The notes under the pieces are model-generated. The model saw only the letters and a program-made list of their open reading frames with translations, had not been told where the DNA came from and made no database searches. Source: JACQWR01 sp964614365 (GTDB taxonomy: Bacteria > Desulfobacterota > Syntrophia > Syntrophales > JACQWR01). Taken from it: a stretch of 12,769 nt of DNA. The position numbers and the translations under genes were made by a program. The DNA is taken from assembly GCA_964614365.1 (NCBI GenBank), contig CAZTLA010000083.1, forward strand, positions 1-12,769, given 5' to 3'. Shown here piece by piece: positions 6,539 to 12,769 of this stretch; position 1 is the first letter of the stretch; each line of letters begins with the position of its first letter.

Positions 6539-7981
6539 TTAAAGAGATGCCCCCTGCCCCTCGCCGGTACGCTGCAGTTCGCCGATTCTGGCGGTGAGTT
6601 TGCGGATCGTATCCAGGCTGGTATCGGGATTCATGACGGACAGCCGCAGATACCGCTTGCCGTTGAAGACCGTAGTGGAGAGATAGAAGCTTCCCTCGGC
6701 GATCAGTTTGTCCCGTATGTCCAGTTGCAGGCGGTCGCTTCCTTCGACACGGAAACAGAGGATATTGCACTCGGGCTCGACGGCGCAGTAAAACCCGGGC
6801 AACCGGCTGACGTAGTCGAAAGCCTCCCGCGTCAAGGCGATCTGCCGTTCGATGTACTGAGCGAGTCCCCGTTCCCCGAGCGCCGCCAGGACCAAGAACA
6901 GCTTGAGGCCCAGCCCCGCCTTGGTGCATTCCACGGTACGGTGGATAAAATCGAAACCCGGCTGTTCCTTTTCGTGGAACAGATAGCCGGCCTCTTGCTC
7001 AAATACCCCGTCGATGGTGCGGTGATCGCGCACGAGGAGCGCCGCGCACAATCCGGGCACCCGCAGCAGTTTATGGGCATCCCAGGTGAGCGAATCCGCC
7101 ATCTCAACACCATGGAGAAGATGCCGGTGTTTTTCGGACAGGAGCGCGCCTGCGCCATGTGCGCCGTCCACATGGAACCAGAGCGCCTTTTCCCGGCAGA
7201 AGGCGCCGATCTCCTGCAGCGGATCGTAGATACCGACGGCGGTGCTGCAGGCATTGGCAACAAGGGCCATTGTCTGTTTGCCTTCATTCCGCAGCCGCTC
7301 GTACATCGCCGGAAGCCGGTCGGGAATGACCGCGCCCCTTTCGTCAACATCGAGATGATGCATCGCGTCTTGTCCGATGCCGAGGATGCCAGCGCACCGG
7401 CTGATCGAATAGTGGCAGCCTGAAGGCGCGAGCAGGACCAGATCACGAGGATTCCCTTTTTCCCACGCCTCCGGCGCGATTTTTTTGCGCGCCGCCAGCA
7501 TCGCCGTCAGATTCGCGAGAGATCCGCCGTGGGTCAGGACACCCGCGCCGAACTGCCCCTGCTTGCCCTCCTGTTGCTCGCCGACGGGAGACGACACCCA
7601 TCCGACCTTCTCCAGCATCCAGTTGATGATGAAATACTCGATGGCGGCCGCCGCCGGTCCCATTTCGTAAATGGCCATCGGGTTGTTGGTAAAACCGTCG
7701 ATCAGGGCTCCCAATGCCCCGGCGTAATGGGGCACGGCAACCTGGTGGGCCAGATAGGAAGGATGGTGAAGCCGCGTCGTAGAGTCAAGGTAGGTATTGA
7801 GGAACGCCGATAAGCGCCCGTCCGTCAGTCCCCCGGTTTTTACCGACGCCGCGAGCCCCAGATCACGGATCAGGTCCCCCAGGGGGGCCTGGCGGATGAC
7901 GGGTTTTCCCGCCGCTGCCGATTCCCGGAAGTACTCATTGAGGGCGGTTATAACTATTTCAGCATCAGGTATAAAGGGCAT
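6539..7981 (-). CDS. PLP-dependent group II amino acid decarboxylase
   Basis: 480 residues, the usual length for group II decarboxylases (glutamate, aromatic amino acid, diaminobutyrate types), which release CO2 from an L-amino acid to make an amine. Visible motifs are HPSYLAHQVAVP at 73-84 (substrate pocket), THGGSLANL at 150-158 (cofactor phosphate), H190 stacking on the PLP ring (SGCHYS), HVDGAHGA at 270-277 with Asp272 binding the pyridine nitrogen, and SLTWDAHK with the Schiff-base Lys304. All catalytic residues are intact. The substrate cannot be chosen from motifs. An in-frame TAG just upstream limits the start to ATG 7981 or later; the ribosome site there is poor. It follows the endonuclease gene by 111 bases on the same strand but shows no functional link to it. 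It carries three of the five CTGCAG sites in the window. Confidence 0.92.
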   Translation of the reverse strand: MPFIPDAEIVITALNEYFRESAAAGKPVIRQAPLGDLIRDLGLAASVKTGGLTDGRLSAFLNTYLDSTTRLHHPSYLAHQVAVPHYAGALGALIDGFTNNPMAIYEMGPAAAAIEYFIINWMLEKVGWVSSPVGEQQEGKQGQFGAGVLTHGGSLANLTAMLAARKKIAPEAWEKGNPRDLVLLAPSGCHYSISRCAGILGIGQDAMHHLDVDERGAVIPDRLPAMYERLRNEGKQTMALVANACSTAVGIYDPLQEIGAFCREKALWFHVDGAHGAGALLSEKHRHLLHGVEMADSLTWDAHKLLRVPGLCAALLVRDHRTIDGVFEQEAGYLFHEKEQPGFDFIHRTVECTKAGLGLKLFLVLAALGERGLAQYIERQIALTREAFDYVSRLPGFYCAVEPECNILCFRVEGSDRLQLDIRDKLIAEGSFYLSTTVFNGKRYLRLSVMNPDTSLDTIRKLTARIGELQRTGEGQGASL

Positions 7982-8092
7982 ATCAATATCTGACTAATTC
8001 TCTCGTCTTCTTCGCCGGGTTGCCGTATTTGCTCTGCGCAAGAATCAGCCGCGCGTGGAATGAGCCGGTGGTATGTCTTGGGGCGATTTATA

Positions 8093-9064
8093 CTATTCTT
8101 CATAGGGTCCGAGAAAACGTTCACCATTAAAGTGGATCAGATGTGTTGGAGAATCGGCAATCCAGACTTCCGTTTCCCAGGAAATGTCATTCAAGTATTT
8201 GAGCATAGCCTTCCGATCGAGGAATGCGGTCACAAAAACCAGACCGGCCGTCGATCCGGAAAACAATTCCTTCAATTCCTGTCTGCGCTTCGGGTTTACC
8301 GGCCCGTGACTGGTCACGGCTTCAATGAGCACCAGCCAGTTCTTTTCCACGTGATGCACCACGACATCGGGCATCTTCCCATGTCCCTCTACGTCAATTC
8401 CTAAGGCGGCGAGGCCGCTTGAATCGAAATATGCCCACTTTGCCTGCGTGTCCCCTACGTAAACAATATAGCCCCCGGGAGTAAACAAAGGGCAGAAGTC
8501 ATCAATGATTTTCTTAACCAATACATTCTGGCCGCCGGGGGAAAGCCTGATTTCCTGTCCGTTCGCCAGTTGGACGGGCAGTCGTCGCATGTCCCGCTCA
8601 CGCGCATAGAGTCTTTTCAAGGTCTTTAGTGACCGCTGGTATTTCTGCAAGTACCTCGGCCATCCCGGCTTACCGAAACTCCGCAGGAGTTTCAGCGCAG
8701 ACGGCTCAATCTGATAGACCGCTTTGGGGCTATTGGTCGGTCTGGAGGGTTTATCGGGATTGGCGACAATCAAGGCCGCTTGCAGAAATTGGTGTACGGT
8801 TTGGCGACGCACCGTTTCGCGTGTATTGGGTGCGTATTTTTTGCCGTAGTGTTCGTAAAAGAAATCCATCATGGGAGTAATCCCCATAAGCGGATCGGAT
8901 GCGTCCTCCCAGGCGGTGTCCGGCTTAAGGCCCAGCAACGACAAGAGGGTCAGCGCCGATCGCTCGTTTAGCTGCTGCCTCGGCAAACCTAAATCGTTCA
9001 AGATTGTAAGTGCCTCCCTGATTTTTTGTTCGGCTTTCCGGCCACTCGTTTTCTTATTCACCAT
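8093..9064 (-). CDS. Type II restriction endonuclease, BsuBI/PstI family
   Basis: 323 residues, matching the family (about 315-330). It should cut double-stranded DNA at CTGCAG, the site of PstI and BsuBI; specificity is inferred from family. The C-terminal catalytic half is highly characteristic: FTPGGYIVYVGDT at 194-206, YFD and LGIDVEGHGKMPDVV at 221-235 with D233, then LVLIEAVTSHGPVNPKRR at 244-261 with E248, the family's variant of the PD-(D/E)xK active site. The N-terminal part (1-130) is helical and fits the DNA-recognition domain. Its ATG at 9064 lies 11 bases inside the methyltransferase gene, so it is translated after, and probably coupled to, the methyltransferase, an order that favours protection before cutting. 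No separate controller (C) gene was seen. The gene appears intact. Confidence 0.93.
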   Translation of the reverse strand: MVNKKTSGRKAEQKIREALTILNDLGLPRQQLNERSALTLLSLLGLKPDTAWEDASDPLMGITPMMDFFYEHYGKKYAPNTRETVRRQTVHQFLQAALIVANPDKPSRPTNSPKAVYQIEPSALKLLRSFGKPGWPRYLQKYQRSLKTLKRLYARERDMRRLPVQLANGQEIRLSPGGQNVLVKKIIDDFCPLFTPGGYIVYVGDTQAKWAYFDSSGLAALGIDVEGHGKMPDVVVHHVEKNWLVLIEAVTSHGPVNPKRRQELKELFSGSTAGLVFVTAFLDRKAMLKYLNDISWETEVWIADSPTHLIHFNGERFLGPYEE

Positions 9065-10574
9065 TTTCGCACTCCCTTTCCACTATGGCGTCAATAGCCT
9101 CCTGACCAGGGATTGTATCCTTGACATAGCTGCCAAGCCGCAAAAGCTGTTCATGGGTAGGATAGGGCATTTTTCGGAGATCGGTGGCGTTAACCTGGGT
9201 GTGCCCACTAAATAATCGAAAATACTGGTCGGCAATCGTGGAATTGAGGTATAGAGCAAGCCCTTTTGCGAGATCAGCCGGCAGTCCTTTGCCTTGGTTG
9301 TGAAAGTAGTTCAGATGGTTTTCAAAGCCGACGAGAGGCGCATCGATCCTTGCGGGATCGTAGATCGCTGCCATGACTCGTCTGTGCTGTTCCTTGGAGG
9401 AGAATCTTTTTGTGAGAACATAGAAACCTTGTTCGACAAAGAGATCGGACGTCTCCGCCGATGACACGATAGCATTGGGTTTCTTGCCTGACTCGACAGG
9501 CCAGTTAATGAAGCCGTGTTGGAAATGACACGGATAGATTAACGGAACGGTTCCTTGCTGAGGTAATTGTCTCAGATGCTCCCGCGCTCTGAAATCGACG
9601 ACGCGTCCGGTAGACACGCTTAAATTCAGCTTGTCGAGCGATGAGGTAAAGCACTTTATTCGTTCCGCCAGACGGGTATCGGTATCATCGACACCCAGAT
9701 GAATAAACATATCCCGATCATCAATATGAACAACTCGGCGATAGGGGACGGATAGGGTTCGTGTTTTGTCGAATTCAATGCCATCGGACGCAGAGATTAC
9801 GACGGACTCCGGTTTCTGCGACCCCCGGATCGCATGATAGATGATATTTTCTTGCAGCACGTCGTCATCGCCGAAGGCCTTCTTGCGCGATTCGAATACA
9901 TGAATCTGCGTGAGGCTCATCATGCGTAAGAACGCAGCGCGAAACTTCTTGAAATAGGGGCCGTTGCAGAAACTCCGCGGTGTTATCGCCACTATCTGCC
10001 CACCCGGTTCCAACAGTCGCAGGGAAAGCCAAACGAAAACCGCGTAAAGGTTTGCCACCTCTATGTCAGAGGCATGGAGCGTTCTGCTCATGGCAGTCTG
10101 GCTGTTGATCTTTTTGTACGGTGGGTTAAGGATGGCATGGGTAAATCGACTGCCGGGAGCGGCAAAAAGAGAATCTCTTGTTTCTGCGATGGCAGCTGAG
10201 ACAAAATCCTCATGCTTTACGGTTCCGTGAAATGCAATACCTTCCGCTGTGCAGAGCGATTGGCACCGCTTCATGGTCTCTTCCAGATAAGGCAGGATCG
10301 CGCTGTCTGTTTCGTAGGCGACAACCTCGATGGAAAGGGGACGACTCTTTCCCGATGTCATAGTTTCCACACACGCCGCAAAAAGCACACCCGCTCCGGC
10401 GCCGGGGTCTAAAATCCGCACTTCCTGCAAGCCAGGTTCAAACTGGGACGACATGAATCGAGCTATCGCGGCAGGCGTGAGAAACTGACCGATTTGCGAG
10501 CGGTCGTCTCTATTTGTCGCGCTGTTGAATGATTTGCGGACGTGGTCAAGTGTATGCAATGATTCTATTGTCAT
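9054..10574 (-). CDS. Adenine-N6 DNA methyltransferase of the PstI/BsuBI-type R-M system
   Basis: 506 residues, the size of M.PstI/M.BsuBI. It should transfer a methyl group from S-adenosylmethionine to the adenine of CTGCAG and so protect the host from the endonuclease encoded next. Motifs in gamma-class order are GQFLTP at 29-34 (motif X), ILDPGAGAGVLF at 54-65 (motif I, SAM binding) and the catalytic NPPY at 150-153 (motif IV). A target-recognition region follows in the C-terminal half. The start is ATG 10574, 15 bases after the stop of the YqaJ-type gene, with no strong ribosome site, so translational coupling to that gene is likely. One 60-base stretch counted at 9721-9780 has 45% G+C, far below the upstream nuclease gene, which suggests that the R-M pair has a different origin. 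Confidence 0.93.
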   Translation of the reverse strand: MTIESLHTLDHVRKSFNSATNRDDRSQIGQFLTPAAIARFMSSQFEPGLQEVRILDPGAGAGVLFAACVETMTSGKSRPLSIEVVAYETDSAILPYLEETMKRCQSLCTAEGIAFHGTVKHEDFVSAAIAETRDSLFAAPGSRFTHAILNPPYKKINSQTAMSRTLHASDIEVANLYAVFVWLSLRLLEPGGQIVAITPRSFCNGPYFKKFRAAFLRMMSLTQIHVFESRKKAFGDDDVLQENIIYHAIRGSQKPESVVISASDGIEFDKTRTLSVPYRRVVHIDDRDMFIHLGVDDTDTRLAERIKCFTSSLDKLNLSVSTGRVVDFRAREHLRQLPQQGTVPLIYPCHFQHGFINWPVESGKKPNAIVSSAETSDLFVEQGFYVLTKRFSSKEQHRRVMAAIYDPARIDAPLVGFENHLNYFHNQGKGLPADLAKGLALYLNSTIADQYFRLFSGHTQVNATDLRKMPYPTHEQLLRLGSYVKDTIPGQEAIDAIVERECENGE

Positions 10575-10589
10575 ATCATTTCTGTCGTT

Positions 10590-11186
10590 CTACGCCTTCG
10601 CTCTCTGCGCTGTAATCTGCTGCCAGAATGCCTGTTCGATATCGAGCAGACGTTTGATGTAGGCGTCATCGCGCGCCACGCAAAGATGCACCGTGGGACG
10701 GTCCGGCAGGTAACACCAGAAATCGATCGCCTGAAGATTAGTGACGGCCAGGATGTGCTGCAACTGACCAAAGTAATAGCCGGGCACCTGCCTGGACGCC
10801 GCAGACTTGCTGTATACGCTTTCCCCGCATTTGATTTCGACGACCGCGCTGCCGTCAACCGCCAGTCCGTCCACGCTCGCCCGCAACCAGTCGAAGCGGG
10901 CGCTTTGCAGGCAGGCGGGAGCGACGGGAACGCCGACCTGGTGTTCGTAACATTTGCGCGCCTCCGGCTCCAGCTCCATGCCCCGCGTCATGGCGGCGTT
11001 GGGGCTGAAGTTCCTTGTCTCGCCGCACTTCTCCTGCAGCAACCGTGCGGGGCTCTTCCAGGGGTTCTCCCCCATGATTGCCGGGGCATCGGAGGCCCCT
11101 ATTCCCTGACTGCGCCACTGAAGCCAGGCGTCGGTGCCCTGCTCGAGATCTACGATTGTATAAGCGGTATCGTTCAGAGGGCTCAT
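10590..11186 (-). CDS. YqaJ / lambda-exonuclease-type nuclease
   Basis: 198 residues from ATG 11186, which has AAGGAG eight bases upstream and overlaps the previous stop as ATGA; a longer frame from 11219 is rejected. The family degrades one strand of linear duplex DNA from its ends in phage recombination, usually with an annealing protein. Visible features are QGTDAWLQWRSQGIGASDA at about 16-34 (the YqaJ N-terminal signature), the acidic E71/E73 helix, SVDG with D106, VEIKC with E117 and K119, and YYFGQLQHILAVTN at 137-150. These form an intact PD-(D/E)xK centre like that of lambda exonuclease. No RecT/Bet-type annealing gene is next to it in the window. Two 60-base stretches counted at 10861-10980 have 72 and 65% G+C, much higher than the R-M genes. 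It could be a prophage remnant or a functional part of the R-M operon. Confidence 0.85.
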   Translation of the reverse strand: MSPLNDTAYTIVDLEQGTDAWLQWRSQGIGASDAPAIMGENPWKSPARLLQEKCGETRNFSPNAAMTRGMELEPEARKCYEHQVGVPVAPACLQSARFDWLRASVDGLAVDGSAVVEIKCGESVYSKSAASRQVPGYYFGQLQHILAVTNLQAIDFWCYLPDRPTVHLCVARDDAYIKRLLDIEQAFWQQITAQRAKA

Positions 11187-11539
11187 TTCAATTTCTCCTT
11201 GGGAATCTGTTCGATCCACACCTCTCCCCCGAAGGTCCCGGCGAGTTCGCGGGCAAGGGTTTCCATGGCCCCTGCATCTTTTGTTTCCACCACCAGATCG
11301 ATGTCATCGAGCAGCGTAAGCCTGCCGTGCTTTTTGATGATGTCGGTCACCTGCATGACGTCGGCGGTAAACCAGCCCTTCATGCGACTGAGCAGCTCCT
11401 CGCCCCGCAGGGGACGCTCGATGATCAGATCAACCTGCCGTTGCTTCGCTTCCCAGCCGAGGGCGGCCGGTCTTTTCATAACCGGACGGACAGGATCGTG
11501 CATTGCGGCACATTTAAACCATAGCAGAGCTCTTTCCAC
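11183..11539 (-). CDS. Unrecognised 118-residue protein heading the nuclease/R-M operon
   Basis: I do not recognise this family. The chosen start is GTG 11539, with AAGGGG six bases upstream. ATG 11503 and ATG 11479 are in-frame alternatives without ribosome sites. A longer frame from 11644 is rejected because its N-terminus is the translated dispersed repeat. The protein is mixed helix and strand, with clustered charges (RQVDLIIERPLRGEELLSRMKG, KKHGRLTLLDDIDLVVETKD) and a Lys-rich tail (EQIPKEKLK). No membrane segment or zinc site is seen. Its TGA shares bases with the ATG of the YqaJ-type gene, so it is co-translated with that nuclease and may be its partner or regulator, for example in DNA binding or annealing; this rests on position alone. 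Confidence 0.6.
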   Translation of the reverse strand: MERALLWFKCAAMHDPVRPVMKRPAALGWEAKQRQVDLIIERPLRGEELLSRMKGWFTADVMQVTDIIKKHGRLTLLDDIDLVVETKDAGAMETLARELAGTFGGEVWIEQIPKEKLK

Positions 11540-11564
11540 GATTTTCCCCTTTTTTGAAATTACT

Positions 11565-11610
11565 GGATTCCCGCTGGAGTTTACCCCCGCGAAGGCGGGG
11601 GCGGGAATGA
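11565..11610. repeat. Dispersed palindromic repeat of the ATTCCCGC...GCGGGAAT class
   Basis: Outer arms ATTCCCGC (11567-11574) and GCGGGAAT (11601-11608) are perfectly complementary over 8 bases. Inside, CCCCCGC (11584-11590) and GCGGGGG (11595-11601) form a perfect 7-base hairpin with a GAAG loop. Elements of this form are common intergenic repeats in many proteobacteria. It lies in the leader of the 118-residue gene and has no other copy in the window. Confidence 0.75.
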
Positions 11611-11613
11611 CAA

Positions 11614-11633
11614 AAAGTGCTTCTGGGCACTTT
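11614..11633 (-). terminator. Hairpin with T run in the nuclease/R-M operon leader, possible attenuator
   Basis: AAAGTGC (11614-11620) and GCACTTT (11627-11633) are a perfect 7-base inverted repeat with a 6-base loop. Read leftward, the stem ends in a run of five T, three of them inside the stem. It sits between the predicted start of transcription (about 11669) and the first gene. The stem has only three G:C pairs, so a terminator role is tentative, and it may instead be an edge of the neighbouring repeat. Confidence 0.35.
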
Positions 11634-11669
11634 CTTAGGTCCATACCATGTTATCAGTAACTCGTGTCC

Positions 11670-11689
11670 GGCGGTATCATAAGACCGCC
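11670..11689. promoter_or_regulatory. Palindromic operator-like site over the -10 box
   Basis: GGCGGT (11670-11675), eight bases, ACCGCC (11684-11689): a perfect dyad whose centre contains nearly all of the TATGAT hexamer. A third GGCGGT lies at 11729-11734. The placement suits a repressor that would block polymerase; the binding protein is unknown. Confidence 0.45.
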
Positions 11690-11704
11690 ACTCAGCAGCG
11701 TCAA
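11676..11704 (-). promoter_or_regulatory. Strong sigma70 promoter for the nuclease/R-M operon
   Basis: On the minus strand, TTGACG (11704-11699), exactly 17 bases, then TATGAT (11681-11676), five of six matches in each hexamer. Transcription would begin near 11669 and run through both leader repeats into the 118-residue gene about 130 bases on. Confidence 0.65.
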
Positions 11705-11721
11705 GCAAAATCAATTACCAG

Positions 11722-11750
11722 TGGACACGGCGGTGGTCTTGTAATAAATA
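11722..11750 (+). promoter_or_regulatory. Weak candidate rightward promoter toward the nitroreductase
   Basis: TGGACA (11722-11727), 17 bases, TAAATA (11745-11750). The -35 is five of six, the -10 only three of six. It would be back to back with the operon promoter and its transcript would cross the whole 124-base repeat before the nitroreductase. Confidence 0.3.
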
Positions 11751-11780
11751 TACCGATGACAATTCCGCAAAATCGCATAG

Positions 11781-11904
11781 CAGGCTGTTCAAAAATGTCC
11801 AGATGCAAGGCCCCTGATATCCTGAGTCATGAGGCGTACTTTTCCGTACGTCGAATGACAAAGGATGAGGGAAACGCAGCAGGTGGGCATTTTTCAACAG
11901 CCTG
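11781..11904. repeat. 124-base MITE-like palindromic repeat abutting the nitroreductase ribosome site
   Basis: The ends are inverted repeats of 21 bases with 19 matches: CAGGCTGTTCAAAAATG at the left and the complement of CATTTTTCAACAGCCTG at the right. The interior has a small palindrome, CGTAC / GTACG, near 11835-11850. Repeats with these ends are, as I recall, widespread between genes in Deltaproteobacteria. There is no coding capacity, and no clear target-site duplication was seen. The right end stops two bases before the GGAAGGAG of the nitroreductase gene. Confidence 0.7.
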
Positions 11905-11922
11905 ATGGAAGGAGAAAAAACG

Positions 11923-12576
11923 ATGAATATTTTTACCGCCATGGAACAGAGGAAAAGCGCCCGGGCATACCTGGACAAACCTGTTGCCCGCCAGGATATA
12001 GAGGAGATATTCAAATATGCGGGACTTGCCCCCTCCGCAATCAACCTGCAACCCTGGGAATTCGTGGTCACCTACGGCGAGGAAAAGGATCGTCTTGTGC
12101 GGCGCATTCTGAAGGCTCGTGCGGAACAGCAGGTATCCTGCGGTCCCGGAACGTCCAAACCGCTGCCGAGGAAGTTCGCCAAACGCAGCCTCGATGCCCT
12201 CGCCATCATGGAACCGGCAGTGGCACGCCTCAACCTGCCCTTCAACAGGTTCATCGAGGAGGGGAGTTGCTCCTTTTACGGAGCGCCCGTCGCCATCATC
12301 GTGACCATCGACAGGATATTCCCCTCGATACGGTACCTGGACGCGGGACTTGCCGTATCCTACCTGCTGCTTGCCGCCCACGCCAGGGGGCTTGCCACCT
12401 GCCCCATCGGGATTATCACGGCCTATGCCTCCGATATCGCCGACGCGCTGAACATTCCCGAAGGAAAGGAAATTCTCCTCGGCATCTCTCTGGGGTATGC
12501 GGATGAGAGTTCCCCTGCCAATTCATTCAAGACAAGCCGGGGGAATACTACAGAAATCATGACCTGGTATGAATAG
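11923..12576 (+). CDS. Nitroreductase-family FMN oxidoreductase
   Basis: 217 residues from ATG 11923, with GGAAGGAG (11907-11914) eight bases upstream; a frame start at 11905 is rejected because it falls in the repeat and before this site. The fold uses FMN and NAD(P)H to reduce nitro compounds, quinones or related substrates; the natural substrate is unknown. Visible features are EQRKSARAY at 8-16 (FMN phosphate contact), APSAINLQPWEFVV at 36-49 (family signature), GAPVAIIVTID at 120-130, and GLATCPIG at 156-163 followed by LGISLGYADE at 186-195. Length and motifs are normal. The stop at 12576 is 23 bases from the convergent acetyltransferase stop. The 124-base repeat directly upstream may form part of its leader. 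Confidence 0.92.
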   Translation: MNIFTAMEQRKSARAYLDKPVARQDIEEIFKYAGLAPSAINLQPWEFVVTYGEEKDRLVRRILKARAEQQVSCGPGTSKPLPRKFAKRSLDALAIMEPAVARLNLPFNRFIEEGSCSFYGAPVAIIVTIDRIFPSIRYLDAGLAVSYLLLAAHARGLATCPIGIITAYASDIADALNIPEGKEILLGISLGYADESSPANSFKTSRGNTTEIMTWYE

Positions 12577-12599
12577 GCCCCGTATGTGCGTAGATTTCA

Positions 12600-12769
12600 T
12601 CATCCCGTGTTTTCCCGGTCTTTCCCTTTTGCCGGCGCAAGAACGACCGACGTTTCCACCTGGCGCACGGGAATATTCCAGTACTTCCTGAGCAGACGGT
12701 TCTTCTCGTCCGTCGAAACGAGCCGGTAGCCGTTCTTCTCGTAGAAGGCGATTGCCCAGGTCGCATCGG
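12600..12769 (-). CDS. GNAT-family N-acetyltransferase, C-terminal fragment (cut by window edge)
   Basis: Hand translation leftward from 12767 gives 55 residues and a TGA at 12602-12600. The stretch AIAFYEKNGYRLVS is the hallmark end of the acetyl-CoA-binding GNAT fold, where the Tyr lies near the active site. It is followed by KYWNIPVRQVETSVVLAP, the last strand, and a polar tail. The N-terminal part lies beyond the right edge, so the substrate is not determinable. It is convergent with the nitroreductase gene. Confidence 0.8.
   Translation of the reverse strand, partial: DATWAIAFYEKNGYRLVSTDEKNRLLRKYWNIPVRQVETSVVLAPAKGKDRENTG

Noticed and set aside
6725..7423. 232-residue plus-strand frame
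   Set aside because: Antisense to the decarboxylase, whose catalytic motifs are intact in the other strand.
11187..11219. Longer start for the YqaJ-type gene at 11219
   Set aside because: ATG 11186 has AAGGAG eight bases upstream and couples to the preceding stop; the longer start includes that ribosome site as codons.
8093..11540. A controller (C) protein gene for the R-M system
   Set aside because: No short helix-turn-helix frame was found next to the M and R genes, and the 118-residue protein shows no clear helix-turn-helix.
11540..11644. N-terminal extension of the 118-residue protein from ATG 11644
   Set aside because: The extra residues (such as VIPAPAFAGVNSSGNPVI) are the translated ATTCCCGC dispersed repeat.
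10686..11660. 324-residue plus-strand frame
   Set aside because: Antisense to the YqaJ-type and 118-residue genes, kept open by high G+C; its composition is not protein-like.
11827..12381. 184-residue minus-strand frame
   Set aside because: Antisense to the nitroreductase and running into the dispersed repeat.
12557..12766. 69-residue minus-strand frame at the right edge
   Set aside because: It is an Arg/Ser/Thr-rich shadow in another frame of the GNAT acetyltransferase fragment.
1..12769. CRISPR array, tRNA, rRNA or complete insertion sequence
   Set aside because: No regularly spaced direct repeats, tRNA cloverleaf, rRNA stretch or transposase was seen on either strand.

Overview
The window is chromosomal DNA of a Gram-negative bacterium with moderate to high G+C. 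Gene style, strong AAGGAG-type ribosome sites and two classes of short dispersed palindromic repeat look like Desulfobacterota (the former Deltaproteobacteria, Syntrophus-like). That placement is inference from sequence style; no rRNA or other marker gene is present.

Layout. (1) 1-1852, minus: an ABC uptake operon with a periplasmic solute-binding protein followed by an inner-membrane permease that runs off the left edge. (2) 1853-2192: a divergent promoter region. (3) 2193-3161, plus: a long-chain polyprenyl diphosphate synthase, ending 9 bases from (4) 3171-4742, minus: a bifunctional NAD(P)H-hydrate repair enzyme (Nnr). (5) 4919-5794, plus: a GTG-started amidohydrolase with a clear extended -10 promoter and a possible attenuator in its leader. 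(6) 5876-6467, minus: an AT-richer two-gene cassette, a 62-residue protein overlapping a small nucleotidyltransferase by 50 bases, which resembles a toxin-antitoxin-type module. (7) 6539-7981, minus: a group II PLP-dependent decarboxylase. (8) 8093-11539, minus: four tightly packed genes, an unrecognised 118-residue protein, a YqaJ/lambda-exonuclease-type nuclease, a PstI/BsuBI-type adenine methyltransferase and its PstI/BsuBI-type endonuclease. One strong promoter with a palindrome over its -10 box lies upstream. (9) 11565-11904: two dispersed repeats and promoter elements. (10) 11923-12576, plus: a nitroreductase. (11) 12600-12769, minus: the C-terminal end of a GNAT acetyltransferase.

How the genes work together. 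The housekeeping genes (prenyl synthase, Nnr, transporter) have no evident functional link. The most interesting unit is region 8: a classical Type II restriction-modification pair packed behind a YqaJ-type exonuclease and a small unknown protein, with spacings of 4 bases overlap, 15 bases gap and 11 bases overlap. This could be a compound defence operon in which the exonuclease degrades DNA opened by the endonuclease, or a chance joining of a phage recombination remnant to an R-M pair. The sharp G+C difference between the exonuclease and methyltransferase genes favours separate origins. No tRNA, rRNA, CRISPR array or complete insertion sequence was found.
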